NCBI GenBank assembly: GCA_018287875.1
Contig: JAGVVL010000025.1
Location: 248,001 to 312,000, forward strand
Direction of reading: 5' to 3'
Source of the DNA: Nigrospora sphaerica
Taxonomy: Eukaryota; Ascomycota; Sordariomycetes; Amphisphaeriales; Apiosporaceae
Length of the DNA: 64,000 nt
Below the pieces are notes generated by a model, which was not told the origin of the DNA, ran no database searches, and saw only the letters and a list, made by a program, of their open reading frames with translations. Below, in pieces: positions 22,931-34,012 of the stretch (the stretch's first letter is position 1; each line of letters opens with the position of its first letter). The position numbers were made by a program, and so were the translations under genes.

Positions 22931-23215
22931 ACTTGAAGAAAAACACGACGGAATTATCTGAAACTCAGTCTTCCTCGTCCTGCGGGCCAAGGTTACTTCT
23001 CATACTGATGCACGAAATGTTCATGGTGGCAAAATGTTCATGGTGACATGTTTACTAACCGCAAGCCGAGGGCGTATTAGTTTATATAATGTCTACCGCT
23101 CCCACATATTAAAATAATTCTAAGGCAATCAATATAAATTATACAAAATAGATTCGGTCCCCAATCCCCACGGCTAGGAGTCGTGACCACCTCCAGATTA
23201 TCGCCTTCGCTGCCT
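22931..23215. other. convergent spacer, PKS remnant and ABC transporter
   Basis: 285 nt, AT-rich (especially 23040-23150), as expected for two facing 3' UTRs. A duplicated phrase, AAAATGTTCATGGTG-like, occurs at about 23017-23045. No gene is present. Confidence 0.5.
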
Positions 23216-26200
23216 TCATGCCGCCTTGTTCTTCTTGCCCTTAGGCATGCGGAAGAGCCAGTACAGGGCGAGGGCGGCGACAATGTTGAAGACAATATAG
23301 ACCATGCCGATTCCAAAGTCGCGCCACCGGTGCTCGTAGCTGGCGTTGATGGACTTCAAAAACACGTTGGTATCCGACACAGTGCAGTACTCGCACCCGC
23401 TCACGGCGCCAGGGTTGATGATGCTGCCGCCCATCTGGTCCCGGTACGAGCTGAGGTATTCGAGACAGGTCTGGTTAGCGGGCGGATCGAAGCGGATGAT
23501 TTCGTTGGCGGCGCACGTCACGTGCGTGTTGGCGAGCGCCGTCGACAGCATCGACGACGTGAGATAGGTAAATGGGGACACGCGGTACATGAAGATCCAG
23601 AATCCGGGCAGCTGCGAGGGGCCCGCCAGCACGCCGCAGAACAGCAGGCACATCATGAAGAGCATGTTAGCCAGGTTGCCGCCCGCCTCGGCCGAGTCCG
23701 TGATGGCGATGCAGGCGTTGGCAAACGTGCACGTGAAGATGAGGAACTGCCAGAACAGGAGCCACATGAGCCCGCCGCGCTCCACCGTCTGCCCGGCCGC
23801 CTCGGCGTTCCTGTACATACCCACCGGATAGTAAATGCAAATGAACATGAAAACCGACATGAGCGAGTTCCAGGGGATTTCCACGATGATTTGCGACAGC
23901 ATGAATACCTTCCAGCTGTACGTCTTTGAAGGCCGCTCGCGTACTTCGTACAGGGACCTCTGCGTGACGAAATGCGGCATCTGCTGCTGTACGAGCTGCC
24001 CGAAGATACTCAACATCTGGAAGACGGCAAACATCTGGTTCTGCAGCCCCTGGATGGTCAGGGGCGCATTCAGAAAGACAAGGCCAATGAACAAGGCTAC
24101 CGAGCAACAGAGCACAAATTTGGAGTAGATGTAGGTCGGGGTCCGCCAGTACTGTTGGAACACACGACGTGTCACAATGGCCAGCTGATCCGGTAGGCTC
24201 GAGGCAAACTCGCGGTACGAGACCGGGTCCGTCGCGCCCTCGCCACCGTGTCGCTTCTCCCCCTCGGACTTGAGACGTTGTAGTTCGTTCTGGACTCCCC
24301 GGTACTCGGCACTCTCGCGCCAAACCTGATGCCAGTCGACGTCCGAGGACGAGCCTGGTGCCGCCCCGATCACCTCGAGCATCCACTCGGCCGGGTTGGC
24401 GCCTTCGGGGCAGGGGTGGGCACCGCGACTCTCGAAGTAGTTTGTCATCACCTTGGAATTGTCTCCAATGTCGCCAAAATAGATGGTGCGCCCACCTCGG
24501 GCGAGGAACAACAGCCGGTCGAACCGTTGGAACAGCATAGCCGAGGGCTGGTGGATGGTGCAGAGGATCGACTGCCCGGCCTTGGACAGCTTTTCCATAA
24601 GGTCCAGGATGGCCCACGACGTTTGCGAGTCCAGGCCTGACGTGGGTTCATCGACAAACAGCAACAGCGGGGGGCGCGCGGCCAGTTCCACGCCAATACT
24701 CAATCTCTTGCGCTGCTCCACATTCAAGCCTTCTCCCAGAACGCCCACGATGGCATCGGCGTAGTCCTGCATATCCAAGAGCTTGATGACCTCGTCCACG
24801 TAGGCCAGCTTCTCCGATCTCGGCGTCTTGGCAGGTTGGCGAAGCAGCGCGCTGAACTCGAGGGCCTCGCGCACGGTGCTGGTCTCGAGATGCAGGTCTT
24901 GCTGTTGCACATAGCCAGTGCGGCGCTGAAACGACTGGTCTCGGATCTTGCCGTCCACAAGCATCTCGCCCGTAATGACGCCGACGGAGACGCGATCGGC
25001 CAAAACATCAAGGAGCGTCGTCTTGCCAGCGCCGGATACGCCCATCAGGGCTGTCAGGGTCCCTGGCTTTACCCAGCCGTCGACGTGGTCGAGGATACGT
25101 CGCTCTTCGCCCTTAATTTTGATGTCATAGCATACATTGTTCCAATGAAAGACGCTGGTCGAAGCCTCAATGTTGCCCTCGTTCGTCGTGTTGGCGTTGT
25201 GCGCCTTTTCCGTCATGGGGGTCGGCCCCGACACGGAGGCTTCTGAATCGCTTGGCTGGCGGGCGATGTAGGGGACGAACCCGTATCGGAACACCAGCAC
25301 TTCGCCCTTGGACTTTTTGGCCGAGATGTACTCGGCAGCGACGAGGTGAATGACGTGGAAGCCGATAACAAAGGCGATGAGGATGCCTATATTCCTCCAC
25401 TTGTGGCTGTGGAAGTACTTGTACTGGGAGTTGATGTAGGCGTCGCCGCTAACGAACGACTGGCCCGGCACGGAACCCACAGCCGAGCAAGCACGGTTGG
25501 CCGAGCCGATGTTCTCGTAGCCCTTGGCGAGCTGGCTGGGCACGAAGGCATCGCATGTAAAGTTGCGGTTGTGGAACTCGTTGATCATGAGGGATTCGAA
25601 ACCATAAGCCACAGGGTCAAGGTAGTTGATCCACCTGCACCAGCCCAACATGTAGTCGACGGGAATGACAAAGCCGGTGAAGACGACCATGGCCAGGATA
25701 AGGATGGAGGCGGGCACCATGGCTTGCGACAGGGTTCGTGACACGGAAGCACTGGCGGCTTGTCAGCAGGGCAGCCAAGAGCTGAGACGCGGGCGCTTCC
25801 CGACTTACATGGTTCGAAATATTCCCGACATGGCAAGGACCATCAGAAACGATGCGAAAATAAAGAAGAAGAAGGGGCCGGGCTCGCGCCGTAGGTTGGT
25901 CATAAAGTAGAGCGTTAGGTTGTAGCAGATGCAGTTGAGGATCTTGTAAGGCATATCCACGAGAATAGATGCAAAGGCTTCGGCCGACGCGTGAGCAAAG
26001 GCATAACGAACATGCTTCTCCACAATGGGCCGTTGCGCGTACTGGGCGAGAATCTCGAGGGCACTAGCCAGGGCGTTCACAAGGATCGCGACGAACAAAA
26101 CAACGGACCGTTGATAAAAGCTCGACGTGGTCTCTTGTATGTTGTAAAACAAGGAAGAGAAGATGAGAGCCTGGATCATATTGGCAATGAGGGCAAAGAT

Positions 26201-27787
26201 GGTGATGCCCGGGTCGCCGATGAGACGCTTCCATCCGCGCCAGAGACAGAGGCGCACCTGCTGGGCGTAAGAGCGCAGAAACGGGGACTTTGGGCTCTGG
26301 CCTTTGGCCTGTACGGCCTGCTTCTGGGCGCGAAAGGCAGCGGCGTCGGGCCCATCCAAGGGGTGGGCCTCACGATACGCCTGAATGCTGGCTTTGAGGT
26401 CGGCAAAAGCCTGGCTGTTCTTCCAGCAAGCGGCAAACTCGTCGGGGGTCCGGGGCACCTTGTGCTCCCAGCCCAGCCGTATGACGCGCTCCGAGGGGGC
26501 CGTCATCGAAGTGAGAAAGTCTGGGGTCGTTTGCCGGTCGGGGCACTCGAAGCCGAGCTGGATAAAGTAGTCCTTGGCCTGCTTCGCGGGGCCAAAGTAA
26601 ATTTGTCGGCCTTCATAAATTACGAGGGTCTTATCAAACTGGTCATAGGCCGCCTGCGGGGCTTGGTAAATGGAGACGACTGAGGTCTGGTCAAACATTT
26701 GCGCTTGCGTCCGCAACGTTCGGCAGAACTCGATGGCGTTGGCGGAATCGAGGCCGCGCGTCGAGTTGTCCCAACACTGGAGGGGCGCGTTGGACAGGCT
26801 GGCCTCGGCAATGGTGACACGCTTCCTCTCACCACCCGAGACACCGCGGATGTATTCGTTGCCGACCTGCGTGTTCACCGTGTGGCTGATGCCGTACATG
26901 GCCATGATGACGTCCCGCAGGTGGTCGCAGTACTGCTCGCGCGTGACGCCCGAGGGAAGATCCTGGGGGCATCGCGCCCTCGAGGCAAAGGTAAGGGTGT
27001 CGCCGACGGTGAGGCGAGGGAAATGCACGTCCACCTCGGCCGTGTAGATGGCGTCGCCACGATGGTGGGTATGCATTTCCTTGGCTGACATGCCCTGGTA
27101 ATTGAGGTACGTGTCCCTGTCGATATTGATGCCGTTGGTCTCGCCGGCGATGGACTTCAGGAAGGTAGAGCAACCAGCACCGGGGGGGCCCAAAACCACG
27201 AGCATCTCTCCCGGCTCCACGAGGCCGTCGAAGTTGCGGAGGATGTCGATGCGTCGTTGACCGCCGGTCGGCGAGGTGAGGCGACGCACAAGGCCAGGCA
27301 GGCCGAGCCAGATATTGCCCACGTCCTTTTGGTAATCCGTCTCGTTGCCGTAGCCGAAGACGCTCATGTTTTCGAAGCAGATGCCGGCCCTGCGAAAGCC
27401 GGCACCCTCCTGGTGGGCCAGTTCGGCGATGGCTCTCGCCCAGGCACGGGCGCTGAACTTGGTACTACGGGGGTTCAAGGGCGAGTTCGGATCGTCGGTT
27501 TGAAACAGGCGTTCGGAGGAACCCGGACGCTGGATCTCGGAGCGGCGGGTGTACTCCCGGGCAAGCTCCTGTACAATGGAGTGGCGGTGGTTCGTCTCGG
27601 GTTTGCTGTTGGTATCCGAGTCTTCGGCACTGTGGCCATCTCGGCCGTCTCTTGTACGGGAGCTCGACGAGGTAAGGGTGTGACTGGAGAGTGCCGACGA
27701 ACTGAGGTTGGCGGGGCTGGGCACCCCGTACGACGTGTGCTGGACGGGGTCCTCTGCTTGAAGCCCCTCCTGGTGACTCGACTCCAT
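23216..27787 (-). CDS. full-length PDR/ABCG multidrug transporter
   Basis: Exons 27787-25809 and 25751-23216, with a 57-nt intron (GTAAGT donor, CTGAC branch, CAG acceptor), encode 1504 aa, the usual PDR length. The layout is NBD-TMD-NBD-TMD. The first nucleotide-binding domain has the fungal PDR-type degenerate Walker [10 protein letters not shown] (about 200-208), signature [10 protein letters not shown] and the sequence [11 protein letters not shown]. The second has canonical Walker [10 protein letters not shown] (about 897-905), [10 protein letters not shown] and [11 protein letters not shown]. Each is followed by six hydrophobic helices with the extracellular loop cysteines typical of the family. 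It should export hydrophobic compounds across the plasma membrane using ATP. It lies tail-to-tail with the PKS remnant, so it may be the exporter of that lost pathway, or a general drug pump. Confidence 0.93.
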
Positions 27788-29812
27788 CGCCGTCGCGGGA
27801 GGAGCAGCAGCGGGCGAGGAGGTTAAGGGAATTTTCTCGCGAGAGGTTCGGACTGCAGCTGAAGGCGAGAAAGTTGGACTGCAGTTGAAGGCAAGAACGA
27901 AACGGCTTGTCTACCGTGTGTTATCAACAAGCAGGTGCAAGGGAGAGGGGGGGTTGCAAGCGCACGACAATATGGGAAGGCGCTTTCTGCAGCGTCAATT
28001 CCTTCAGTATAGGATGTAAGTCTGGGAAGCCAGATTAATATACCACCTCTATGGACGATCCCAGACGTGGCCTGTCGGACTGCCCGCCCGCATCGGGGGT
28101 TAGCATGTGCCCGTAGCGTCTGCTTACAATGGAAAACTGGACCCCACGGCATAGATCTCCTCTCCGACGATAGATTCCAGAAGCCTGGGCTCCGGGACTA
28201 GAACCGAAGTCCCGCCGGGTGTGCCAGACCATAAAAAATCTGTCGCTGGCTGTCCTCTCGAGCACCGCCATCAGGGGGGGAGGGGGGCGGGGGTGAACAT
28301 CGGCCCTTCCCCTCTGGACAGGGCCTGGCTGGCCGGTTACCCGGCTCGGATCAGGAACCCGAAGATGTTTTCCGAGCTGTAAAGTCATAGATAACCGCAC
28401 GAATCGTCATGCTTCCCCCCAAGGATAAGACGAGCGGGAGACTTGACAGCTTGGCGGCCAACTATTGTCCTCAGGGACCCTGATACCTCGCAACCCAAGC
28501 ATTCAACGCGAATTCCCATGGCTCTTGGCAATACTACACCTTGATTCCCTCTGCTAAGTGAATTGAACGCCGCAACATGGTCACCTGTTGCCGGCGAGAC
28601 CGTTAAGTGCGCTACGGTGCATAGCGCGCGATCCGGGGCGTCGGAGTCTTATTCGCACCCGTCCGTCAATGCGGCCCCGAACCCCCCTGCTGCTTCGGGT
28701 CGCCACTTATTACGCCGTGCCCGACCAAGCCGACCGCCCCCAAGCGGCACAAAGCATGCCGATTCGTTACCGGCGCTACATATGTCATATTGCGTAATAC
28801 CGTTATGTTCTGGGCACAGCCCCATGAGAATCCTACTGAGTATGACTCCCGAGTTGGCGTTGGGGAATCTAGGGTTGCGGTCAAAGGGATCAATCCCGCC
28901 CCACTTTGGATCCACACGCCCCGCCAAGCATGGCGGCTCTTGCACACGCCGCCGCATACCTACTCCTTTATCTCTCCGATAGGGCGGCGAGACCATGGGC
29001 CTCCCTGTTCCTTCCTCTTATCGCGGACAATGATACCGCCCGCCCCGTCGACGGCGACAGCGGGGATTGCTTAACTCCATCCGCAACAGGATTGAAAAAT
29101 AGCCGGTGAGGAATAGTCAATAATGCACGGGAACCTTGACGATCTTCAGGTTTCGGCATGGCTTCGGGAACAAATTAAGAACCCGGCCCAGAATACAAAT
29201 AAAACCCTAGGGGTTTTCGCGTTGCTTAAGGGTTACCCAGCTCTCCGGCTCAAAGCCTTTGAGTAGGTCATACGACTTTTGCCCGAGCCCATGTTGGACC
29301 TATGGCTAAGTTGTGGTTTAGCCGGGGGTGCCCTTTAAAAGCACTATGGTCCTCTGGTTCGTGTTTCCGAAAGACTAGCAATGCCTACCGGCTCAGGGAT
29401 GCAGCCAATGCCCCCTCTAAGCACCGACTTGTGGCATCTCCTCTCTGTTGGCCAATCTGATCAGACTAGTTTTCCCGTCATCAAACTGGCCATAACGAGT
29501 ACATTTACGAACTTATTAATATCCCTTGCTGGAACGCTTCCTAGACAAAGACTTTTACGTACTTTTGGACGAAGTCACGGCAATGAAAATTGGACGCCAG
29601 TATCAAATAGGTGAAGGTTAAGCAAGAAGTTATATTAACGGACTTCAAGATAAGACCAGCAGAAATTGAGGCCAAAAATAACAACCGCTGTCGGCTAGAC
29701 CTAGGACTGGGAGAAAATGGCTGGACCCCAGACCAAACAAAGATGCGCCAGCCTGGTCGGAATCAATGCGCTGGTGATGGGGAGGTAGGATCCGGGGCAG
29801 GTGAAAGCCGGT
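27788..29812. other. 2-kb intergenic region, no gene seen
   Basis: Contains the promoter of the ABC transporter at its left end. The rest is of moderate GC content with short frames on both strands, no recognised domains and no LTR- or LINE-like motifs. Confidence 0.45.
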
Positions 29813-30628
29813 TTAGTAGGTCTTGTAGGTCTCGGCCGGGGCGTCGCCCACCGGGGAAACGGCGCTGCCAGACGAAGGGCTCGCGCCGGAGCCTCCGGGC
29901 GCGTTGTGGCCGTAGTCGGGGGCAGGGCCGGCACCCGCACCGGCGCTGGCATCACCACTGGCGTCGGCACTAGCATTGCCGCCCACGGCAGCATTGCCAT
30001 TGGCGCCGGCGTGGGCACCGGCATCGGCACCGGCATCGGCACCGGCACTTCCGCCAGCACTGCCGCCGGCGCTGGCATTTCCACCGGCACTGGCATCTCC
30101 ACCGGCACCGGCACTTCCACCAGCGCCTCCACCAACGCTGCCACTGGCATCTCCACCGGCACCGGCGCCTCCACCGACGCTGCCACCGGCACTTCCACCG
30201 GCGCTTCCACCGGCACCGGCGCTGCCACCGACGTCGGCGCCTCCACCGACGCTGCCACCGGCACCGGCGCTGCCACCGGCGTCGGCGCCTCCACCAAGGA
30301 GACCGCCGAGGCCGGCGCCCGCGCCCGCGCCTCCACCAAGGAGACCACCAAGACCGGCGAGACCGCCGAGGCCTGCACCCGCGCCCGCGTCGCCGCCGGC
30401 GACGGGGTAGGCGCCCGCGCCCGCGCCCCCGGACACGCTTCCGTCGGCGTTGGCGCTGCCGCCGAGACCGGCGAATCCGCCGGCGCCGCCCTTGGCGCCG
30501 CCCAAGATGCTGCCGAGACCGCCGCCGTGGCCGAGGCCGGAGAGGCCGCCAAAGGTGCGCTTGTTGTGGACGGGCGCGGCAAAGGCTGTCTGGGCGGCGA
30601 GAGCGGCGAGAGTGTACTGGTACTTCAT
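29813..30628 (-). CDS. secreted Gly/Ala/Ser-rich repeat protein
   Basis: Single exon of 271 aa. A signal peptide, MKYQYTLAALAAQTAFA, is followed by a short propeptide ending in Lys-Arg (about residues 23-24), a probable Kex2 site. The mature part is low complexity: GGL/GLGG blocks (residues 25-60), then GAGAGLGGLLGGG blocks, then about 100 residues of GGSAGAGGSVGGG- and GADAGA-type units, and an acidic/polar C terminus ending in AETYKTY. The underlying DNA (about 29930-30440) is a run of degenerate GCCACCGGC-like repeats. There are no cysteines. The composition resembles silk or elastin and some fungal cell-wall or spore-coat proteins, but no specific family is recognised and function is unknown. 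Confidence 0.75.
   Translation of the reverse strand: MKYQYTLAALAAQTAFAAPVHNKRTFGGLSGLGHGGGLGSILGGAKGGAGGFAGLGGSANADGSVSGGAGAGAYPVAGGDAGAGAGLGGLAGLGGLLGGGAGAGAGLGGLLGGGADAGGSAGAGGSVGGGADVGGSAGAGGSAGGSAGGSVGGGAGAGGDASGSVGGGAGGSAGAGGDASAGGNASAGGSAGGSAGADAGADAGAHAGANGNAAVGGNASADASGDASAGAGAGPAPDYGHNAPGGSGASPSSGSAVSPVGDAPAETYKTY
29930..30440. repeat. degenerate short tandem repeats within the Gly/Ala-rich gene
   Basis: Units of roughly 6, 9 and 12 bp built from GGC, GCC, ACC and TCC triplets (plus strand) repeat in phase with the coding frame. They are prone to slippage and length variation. Confidence 0.7.
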
Positions 30629-30868
30629 TTTGGCGGTGAGAGAGAGGGTAGGGAGTTGGTGAGATGGGTTTCGAGTGATGGAAATATTGTGTCTGAAGGA
30701 GACGGTTATCGAGTAAGTAAGCGAGAGAAGGATAAAAGCTCCGGCAACGTCAAGCGCCTGGCGAGTGTGGATGAGAAACGAGAGAAAAGATGAGTCAAAG
30801 ATGAAGCGACAGTGTGTGGATGATGGGAAGCAAAAAGAGAAGGAAAACAGCAGCGAAGATGGAGGATT

Positions 30869-30875
30869 CTTTATA
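30869..30875 (-). promoter_or_regulatory. TATA-like box upstream of the Gly/Ala-rich gene
   Basis: The minus strand reads TATAAAG, 241 bp upstream of the start codon. It is a plausible core promoter if the 5' UTR is about 200 nt long. Confidence 0.35.
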
Positions 30876-32198
30876 GTCGTCTTAGGAGGGGAGAAGCAAC
30901 ACCCGGGACAGGCGTCGTTGCGTATGAGTGCCCACGATGGCGTTCACGACAGGAGCGACGCGGCCGCACGCGGGCGACGCGGCTGGTGTTGCTAGTGGGA
31001 GCCCAGGCCACTATACTCGAAATCCATCTCGGGCGTGACAGGTGAAAGACGGCGGATAGTGCCGGCTCCATGAGGGAGGGGGCACGGATCCTCGAGTCCG
31101 GCCCTTGCGCGTCAATCCTGTTTCCCTTGCCTATTTCCCTTTCGCGCCGGATGCCTGTCGTACCCCAATGGTGGAGGAGTCGATCTGCCGGGGAGGGTGG
31201 AGACGACAAGGGAAAAGCGCGCCGGCGCCCAGGCCGGCGCCGCACTTGACAGCGCCGGCGGGCCCCTAGCCCGAGTATCGGTCCCGTTTTCGGACGGGGG
31301 CCACTAGGGGACGCGGGCTGGCTGTCAGAGCCGGCAGTCAGTGCTGGCAGGTGACAAAACAGGGCCCCTGGGGCAGGTAGACGAGCCCGCGTTTGACAAT
31401 AATGAACAGCCACGAGGCGTATACGAGGAGACTCGTGAGGGCTGAAACCGGGCAAGCATATGCACCCCGAACTCGGCGCAGCCAAATGGCGAGAACAGTT
31501 ATGCTGCGCGTCTACTCGTCGCCTCTACTGCCGCCGAATCGCAGCAAATGAAACCACTGCTGGCGGTCGAAGACGGCCAACCTAGCCCTGATTGTGATGC
31601 GCGGCCACGGACCTCCCTCTACCAGATTGGCGCGGGACGCCGGCTGCCCATCGAGGGCGGTCTGATCGGATCGCGATGCACGGCACCCATCGGGAAGTAA
31701 AGCAGGGCCCGGCAGGTTCATTTGAGGGCCTGACACGGTGCCCATGCCCGCCCGCGGTCCGCGCCAAGGGGGCGATACCGCCTCCCTCCAGGGCCCCATA
31801 GCGGACCCCCCGGCGGGCTGGGCCATTCTCGAATCTGCCAGATGGCGCGGTGCGCATCTTCCGATATACTGCAAACAACCGGAGTTGGCGCTATGGGCAG
31901 ATGCTGCCAACTTGCTGTCCGAACTAAGGGACACGGTCCTCCTTGGCCGGGCGCCTCTCCCCCCCTCGCGTCTTTTCTGCGGATTGCGGTGAGCTAGAAA
32001 GCGACGAAGGAAGCCTAGAAGAATATACGCTTATGGAGGGAGAAAATGCGAGATGGTCGTTCCAGGGGATGGCGGTAGGACACGGCCTTCTAGTGTCGTT
32101 TACCTTGGTTAATGTTGACGGCGGATCACGCGACTAAAAAGAAGTATGGCCAGAACAGGACGCTGGGCCACGTTGGAGGTCACATATGGAAGATAGGT
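30876..32198. other. intergenic, no gene seen
   Basis: About 1.3 kb between the Gly/Ala-rich gene promoter and tRNA-Lys. GC-rich with overlapping short frames on both strands and no recognised features. Confidence 0.45.
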
Positions 32199-32203
32199 AA
32201 AAA
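32199..32203 (-). terminator. Pol III terminator for tRNA-Lys
   Basis: TTTTT on the minus strand, 43 nt past the tRNA 3' end and the first run of four or more T there. Confidence 0.6.
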
Positions 32204-32246
32204 GGAAGGTTGAGTTGTTCCACTAGGCGGAACGCATCAGGAATTG

Positions 32247-32331
32247 AGCCCAATGCGGGGGTCGAACCCGCAACCTTGAGATGTACGAAGTTCGTAAGAG
32301 TCTCACGCTCTACCGATTGAGCTAACCGGGC
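32247..32331 (-). tRNA. tRNA-Lys(CTT) with 12-nt intron
   Basis: The acceptor stem GCCCGGT pairs with ATTGGGC (two G-U pairs). The D-arm region TAGCTCAATCGGTAGAGC is the A box and GGTTCGACCCC the B box. The anticodon stem TGAGA/TCTCA encloses loop CTCTTA plus A, with anticodon CTT at 32298-32296. The intron lies at 32294-32283, one base 3' of the anticodon, as in nuclear tRNAs. Mature length is 73 nt without CCA. It decodes AAG. Confidence 0.93.
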
Positions 32332-33405
32332 GGTGGACGACGAGGAGGGTGACGATGGCGTCTTCTCCGAATTGTGATAAAAGAACAGCTTAGGGTGGAT
32401 TAAGAAGAAGACCAACTAAGAAAAGGGAACGATTGTGGGAGACCAAGAAAAAGGTTTGGTCGGTTTTAGCCCCGAGCTTCCCCCCACCGGCGTGAAGCGT
32501 GTCGCCTCCATACGGAAATTGGCGACGAGTAACACCTAATCGTAGAAGTTTAAGAACAAATGACCCAGTTGTGCTCCATGCTAGCCGATTTGTTAGCCAG
32601 GTAGTCGCGCTGCTTCCGGCACAGCACTTCGCAGGGAGGTCAGGGAGCTTGTGGTCAGGCCATTCTTCCGTCGCGCGGCATGTCCACATGGAAATACTGA
32701 GAGTAACGAGGGTAGGAGGCTGAATGAGCCGCGATCGAGGGCCTGAATGGGTTCTTTCTTTACCGGCAAGGACGCTTTGAATATAACATTTTCACATTCT
32801 GCCCGTCCCGCTCGGCCCGAGAGCATTTCCCGAGCGTGACCTGGGCGAGGAGCTGCCGCTGGCTTTTCGATGCAAAGGCCATGCAGCACCCCATCGAACG
32901 GGGGCGTTTTCCCCAAAGGGTAATTTGTACGCATTCCAGCCAATGAAGGCGAACGCAACGGGGTGATGCTTGGCTGAGAGGGTGCACTATGAAGGACAGA
33001 ACCCCAGACAGCTCAGCTTTGGGGTGCCGGGGTCCTTGTCTCCATCACCCTTGGCCTTGCTGGCCATCTTCTTTGACTGTCCAGTGTTTGCAGGTAACAT
33101 ACTGGCAAACGGGACCGATGATAGCCCCCTCATTTGTACCGGCAGCGACATCATCGCCCTTCCGCTGCGAACTCTCCCTTACGTACTTTAGCTTTCTCTC
33201 TTACATACTCCCGAACCGCCCTGCCGCCCAAGCCTCCCGCTGTGGCCTGGCTACCCACGGGGAACCATCCGCCGTCGTGCACCACCGCACTTTTGGCCAC
33301 CACTTCGGCACCTTCTCGTCCCCCATCCGTCTTTCCATGCTCCCGGCGACAACCCGTCTTCGTGAGTCTTTCCACTACTTCCCCCCTCCCAACTACTTGA
33401 CCTCT
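32332..33405. other. intergenic between tRNA genes
   Basis: About 1.1 kb between the tRNA-Lys 5' end and the tRNA-His promoter. C/T-rich from about 33040 to 33400. No protein gene is supported. Confidence 0.45.
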
Positions 33406-33410
33406 TATAA
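33406..33410 (+). promoter_or_regulatory. TATA-like element before tRNA-His
   Basis: TATAA ends 21 bp upstream of tRNA-His. Upstream TATA-like sequences aid TFIIIB placement at some tRNA genes. Confidence 0.35.
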
Positions 33411-33431
33411 TGACTTGGCTCTTCAACAACA

Positions 33432-33558
33432 GGTGTCTTAGTATAGTGGTCAGTACAGCACGTTGTGGTTTCCCGTTCAATCCTGAATATCTCCCGATGT
33501 TCAAGATCGTCGCATTCCTCGTACCGTGCAGACCCCGGTTCGATTCCGGGAGACGCCA
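33432..33558 (+). tRNA. tRNA-His(GTG) with 55-nt intron
   Basis: Acceptor GGTGTCT pairs with AGACGCC, followed by discriminator A. The anticodon stem GCACG (33458-33462) pairs with CGTGC (33525-33529), and the loop TTGTGG..C gives anticodon GTG at 33465-33467. A 55-nt intron (33469-33523) starts one base after the anticodon. The T arm is CCCCGGTTCGATTCCGGG. The exonic length is 72 nt; the extra G-1 of histidine tRNA is added after transcription. The intron is long for a fungal tRNA. Confidence 0.9.
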
Positions 33559-33565
33559 CACCTTT

Positions 33566-33571
33566 GCGGAC

Positions 33572-33602
<31 letters not shown>

Positions 33603-33655
33603 TCAACTTCAGGAACAAAATCTGAAGGTCGTGTGTTCAATCCACACTGGCCGCA
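33566..33655 (+). tRNA. tRNA-Phe(GAA) with 17-nt intron
   Basis: Acceptor GCGGACA pairs with TGGCCGC apart from one A-G mismatch at the fifth pair, followed by A. The anticodon stem TCAGA/TCTGA encloses CTGAAG with anticodon GAA, and a 17-nt intron follows one base later. The T arm GTGTG TTCAATC CACAC is intact. It starts seven bases after tRNA-His and has no T run before it, suggesting one shared precursor. Confidence 0.9.
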
Positions 33656-33663
33656 AGTGTTAC

Positions 33664-33667
33664 TTTT
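33664..33667 (+). terminator. Pol III terminator after tRNA-Phe
   Basis: TTTT nine bases past the tRNA-Phe discriminator base. No run of four T occurs between tRNA-His and tRNA-Phe. Confidence 0.55.
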
Positions 33668-34012
33668 GCCGGTCATTAGAGTCTAGGGTTGTGGTGGGAG
33701 GGCTGTGTGGAAAGGGGGGCGGCGGAAGAGCTTGTGTTCTGTACCCATCGAACCTTCAATCATTTTGTTGCAGTACAGATCATGCCGGCTTTCGGTTCTT
33801 TAACATGGAGGGTGCTCATGAAAGGAAGCGGAAATGGCCAACGAAAGACGGCAGGAACATGAAGGATGAGAGCGTGCATGAAAGCAGAGGTGTATAAACG
33901 TAGTAGCTAAAAAATACAATGCTCCTTCGTTCGTGATTATGTATTCTTCTAACATAAGTACCATTACCAGTCGACCACACGAATGGAAGTCGCTCCCATG
34001 TATCCCTCGACC
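33668..34012. other. intergenic, no gene seen
   Basis: 345 nt between tRNA-Phe and the 3' end of the FAD oxidase. The part near 33900-33965 is AT-rich, in keeping with the oxidase 3' UTR. Confidence 0.45.

Noticed and set aside
27788..29812. Possible transposon relic upstream of the ABC transporter
   Set aside because: No RT, transposase, integrase, terminal repeat or RIP-like TAA/TAG-rich frame could be identified by eye.
29801..30793. 330-codon plus-strand frame antisense to the Gly/Ala-rich gene
   Set aside because: The repetitive triplets keep several registers open at once. Only the minus frame has a signal peptide, Kex2-type site and sensible stop.
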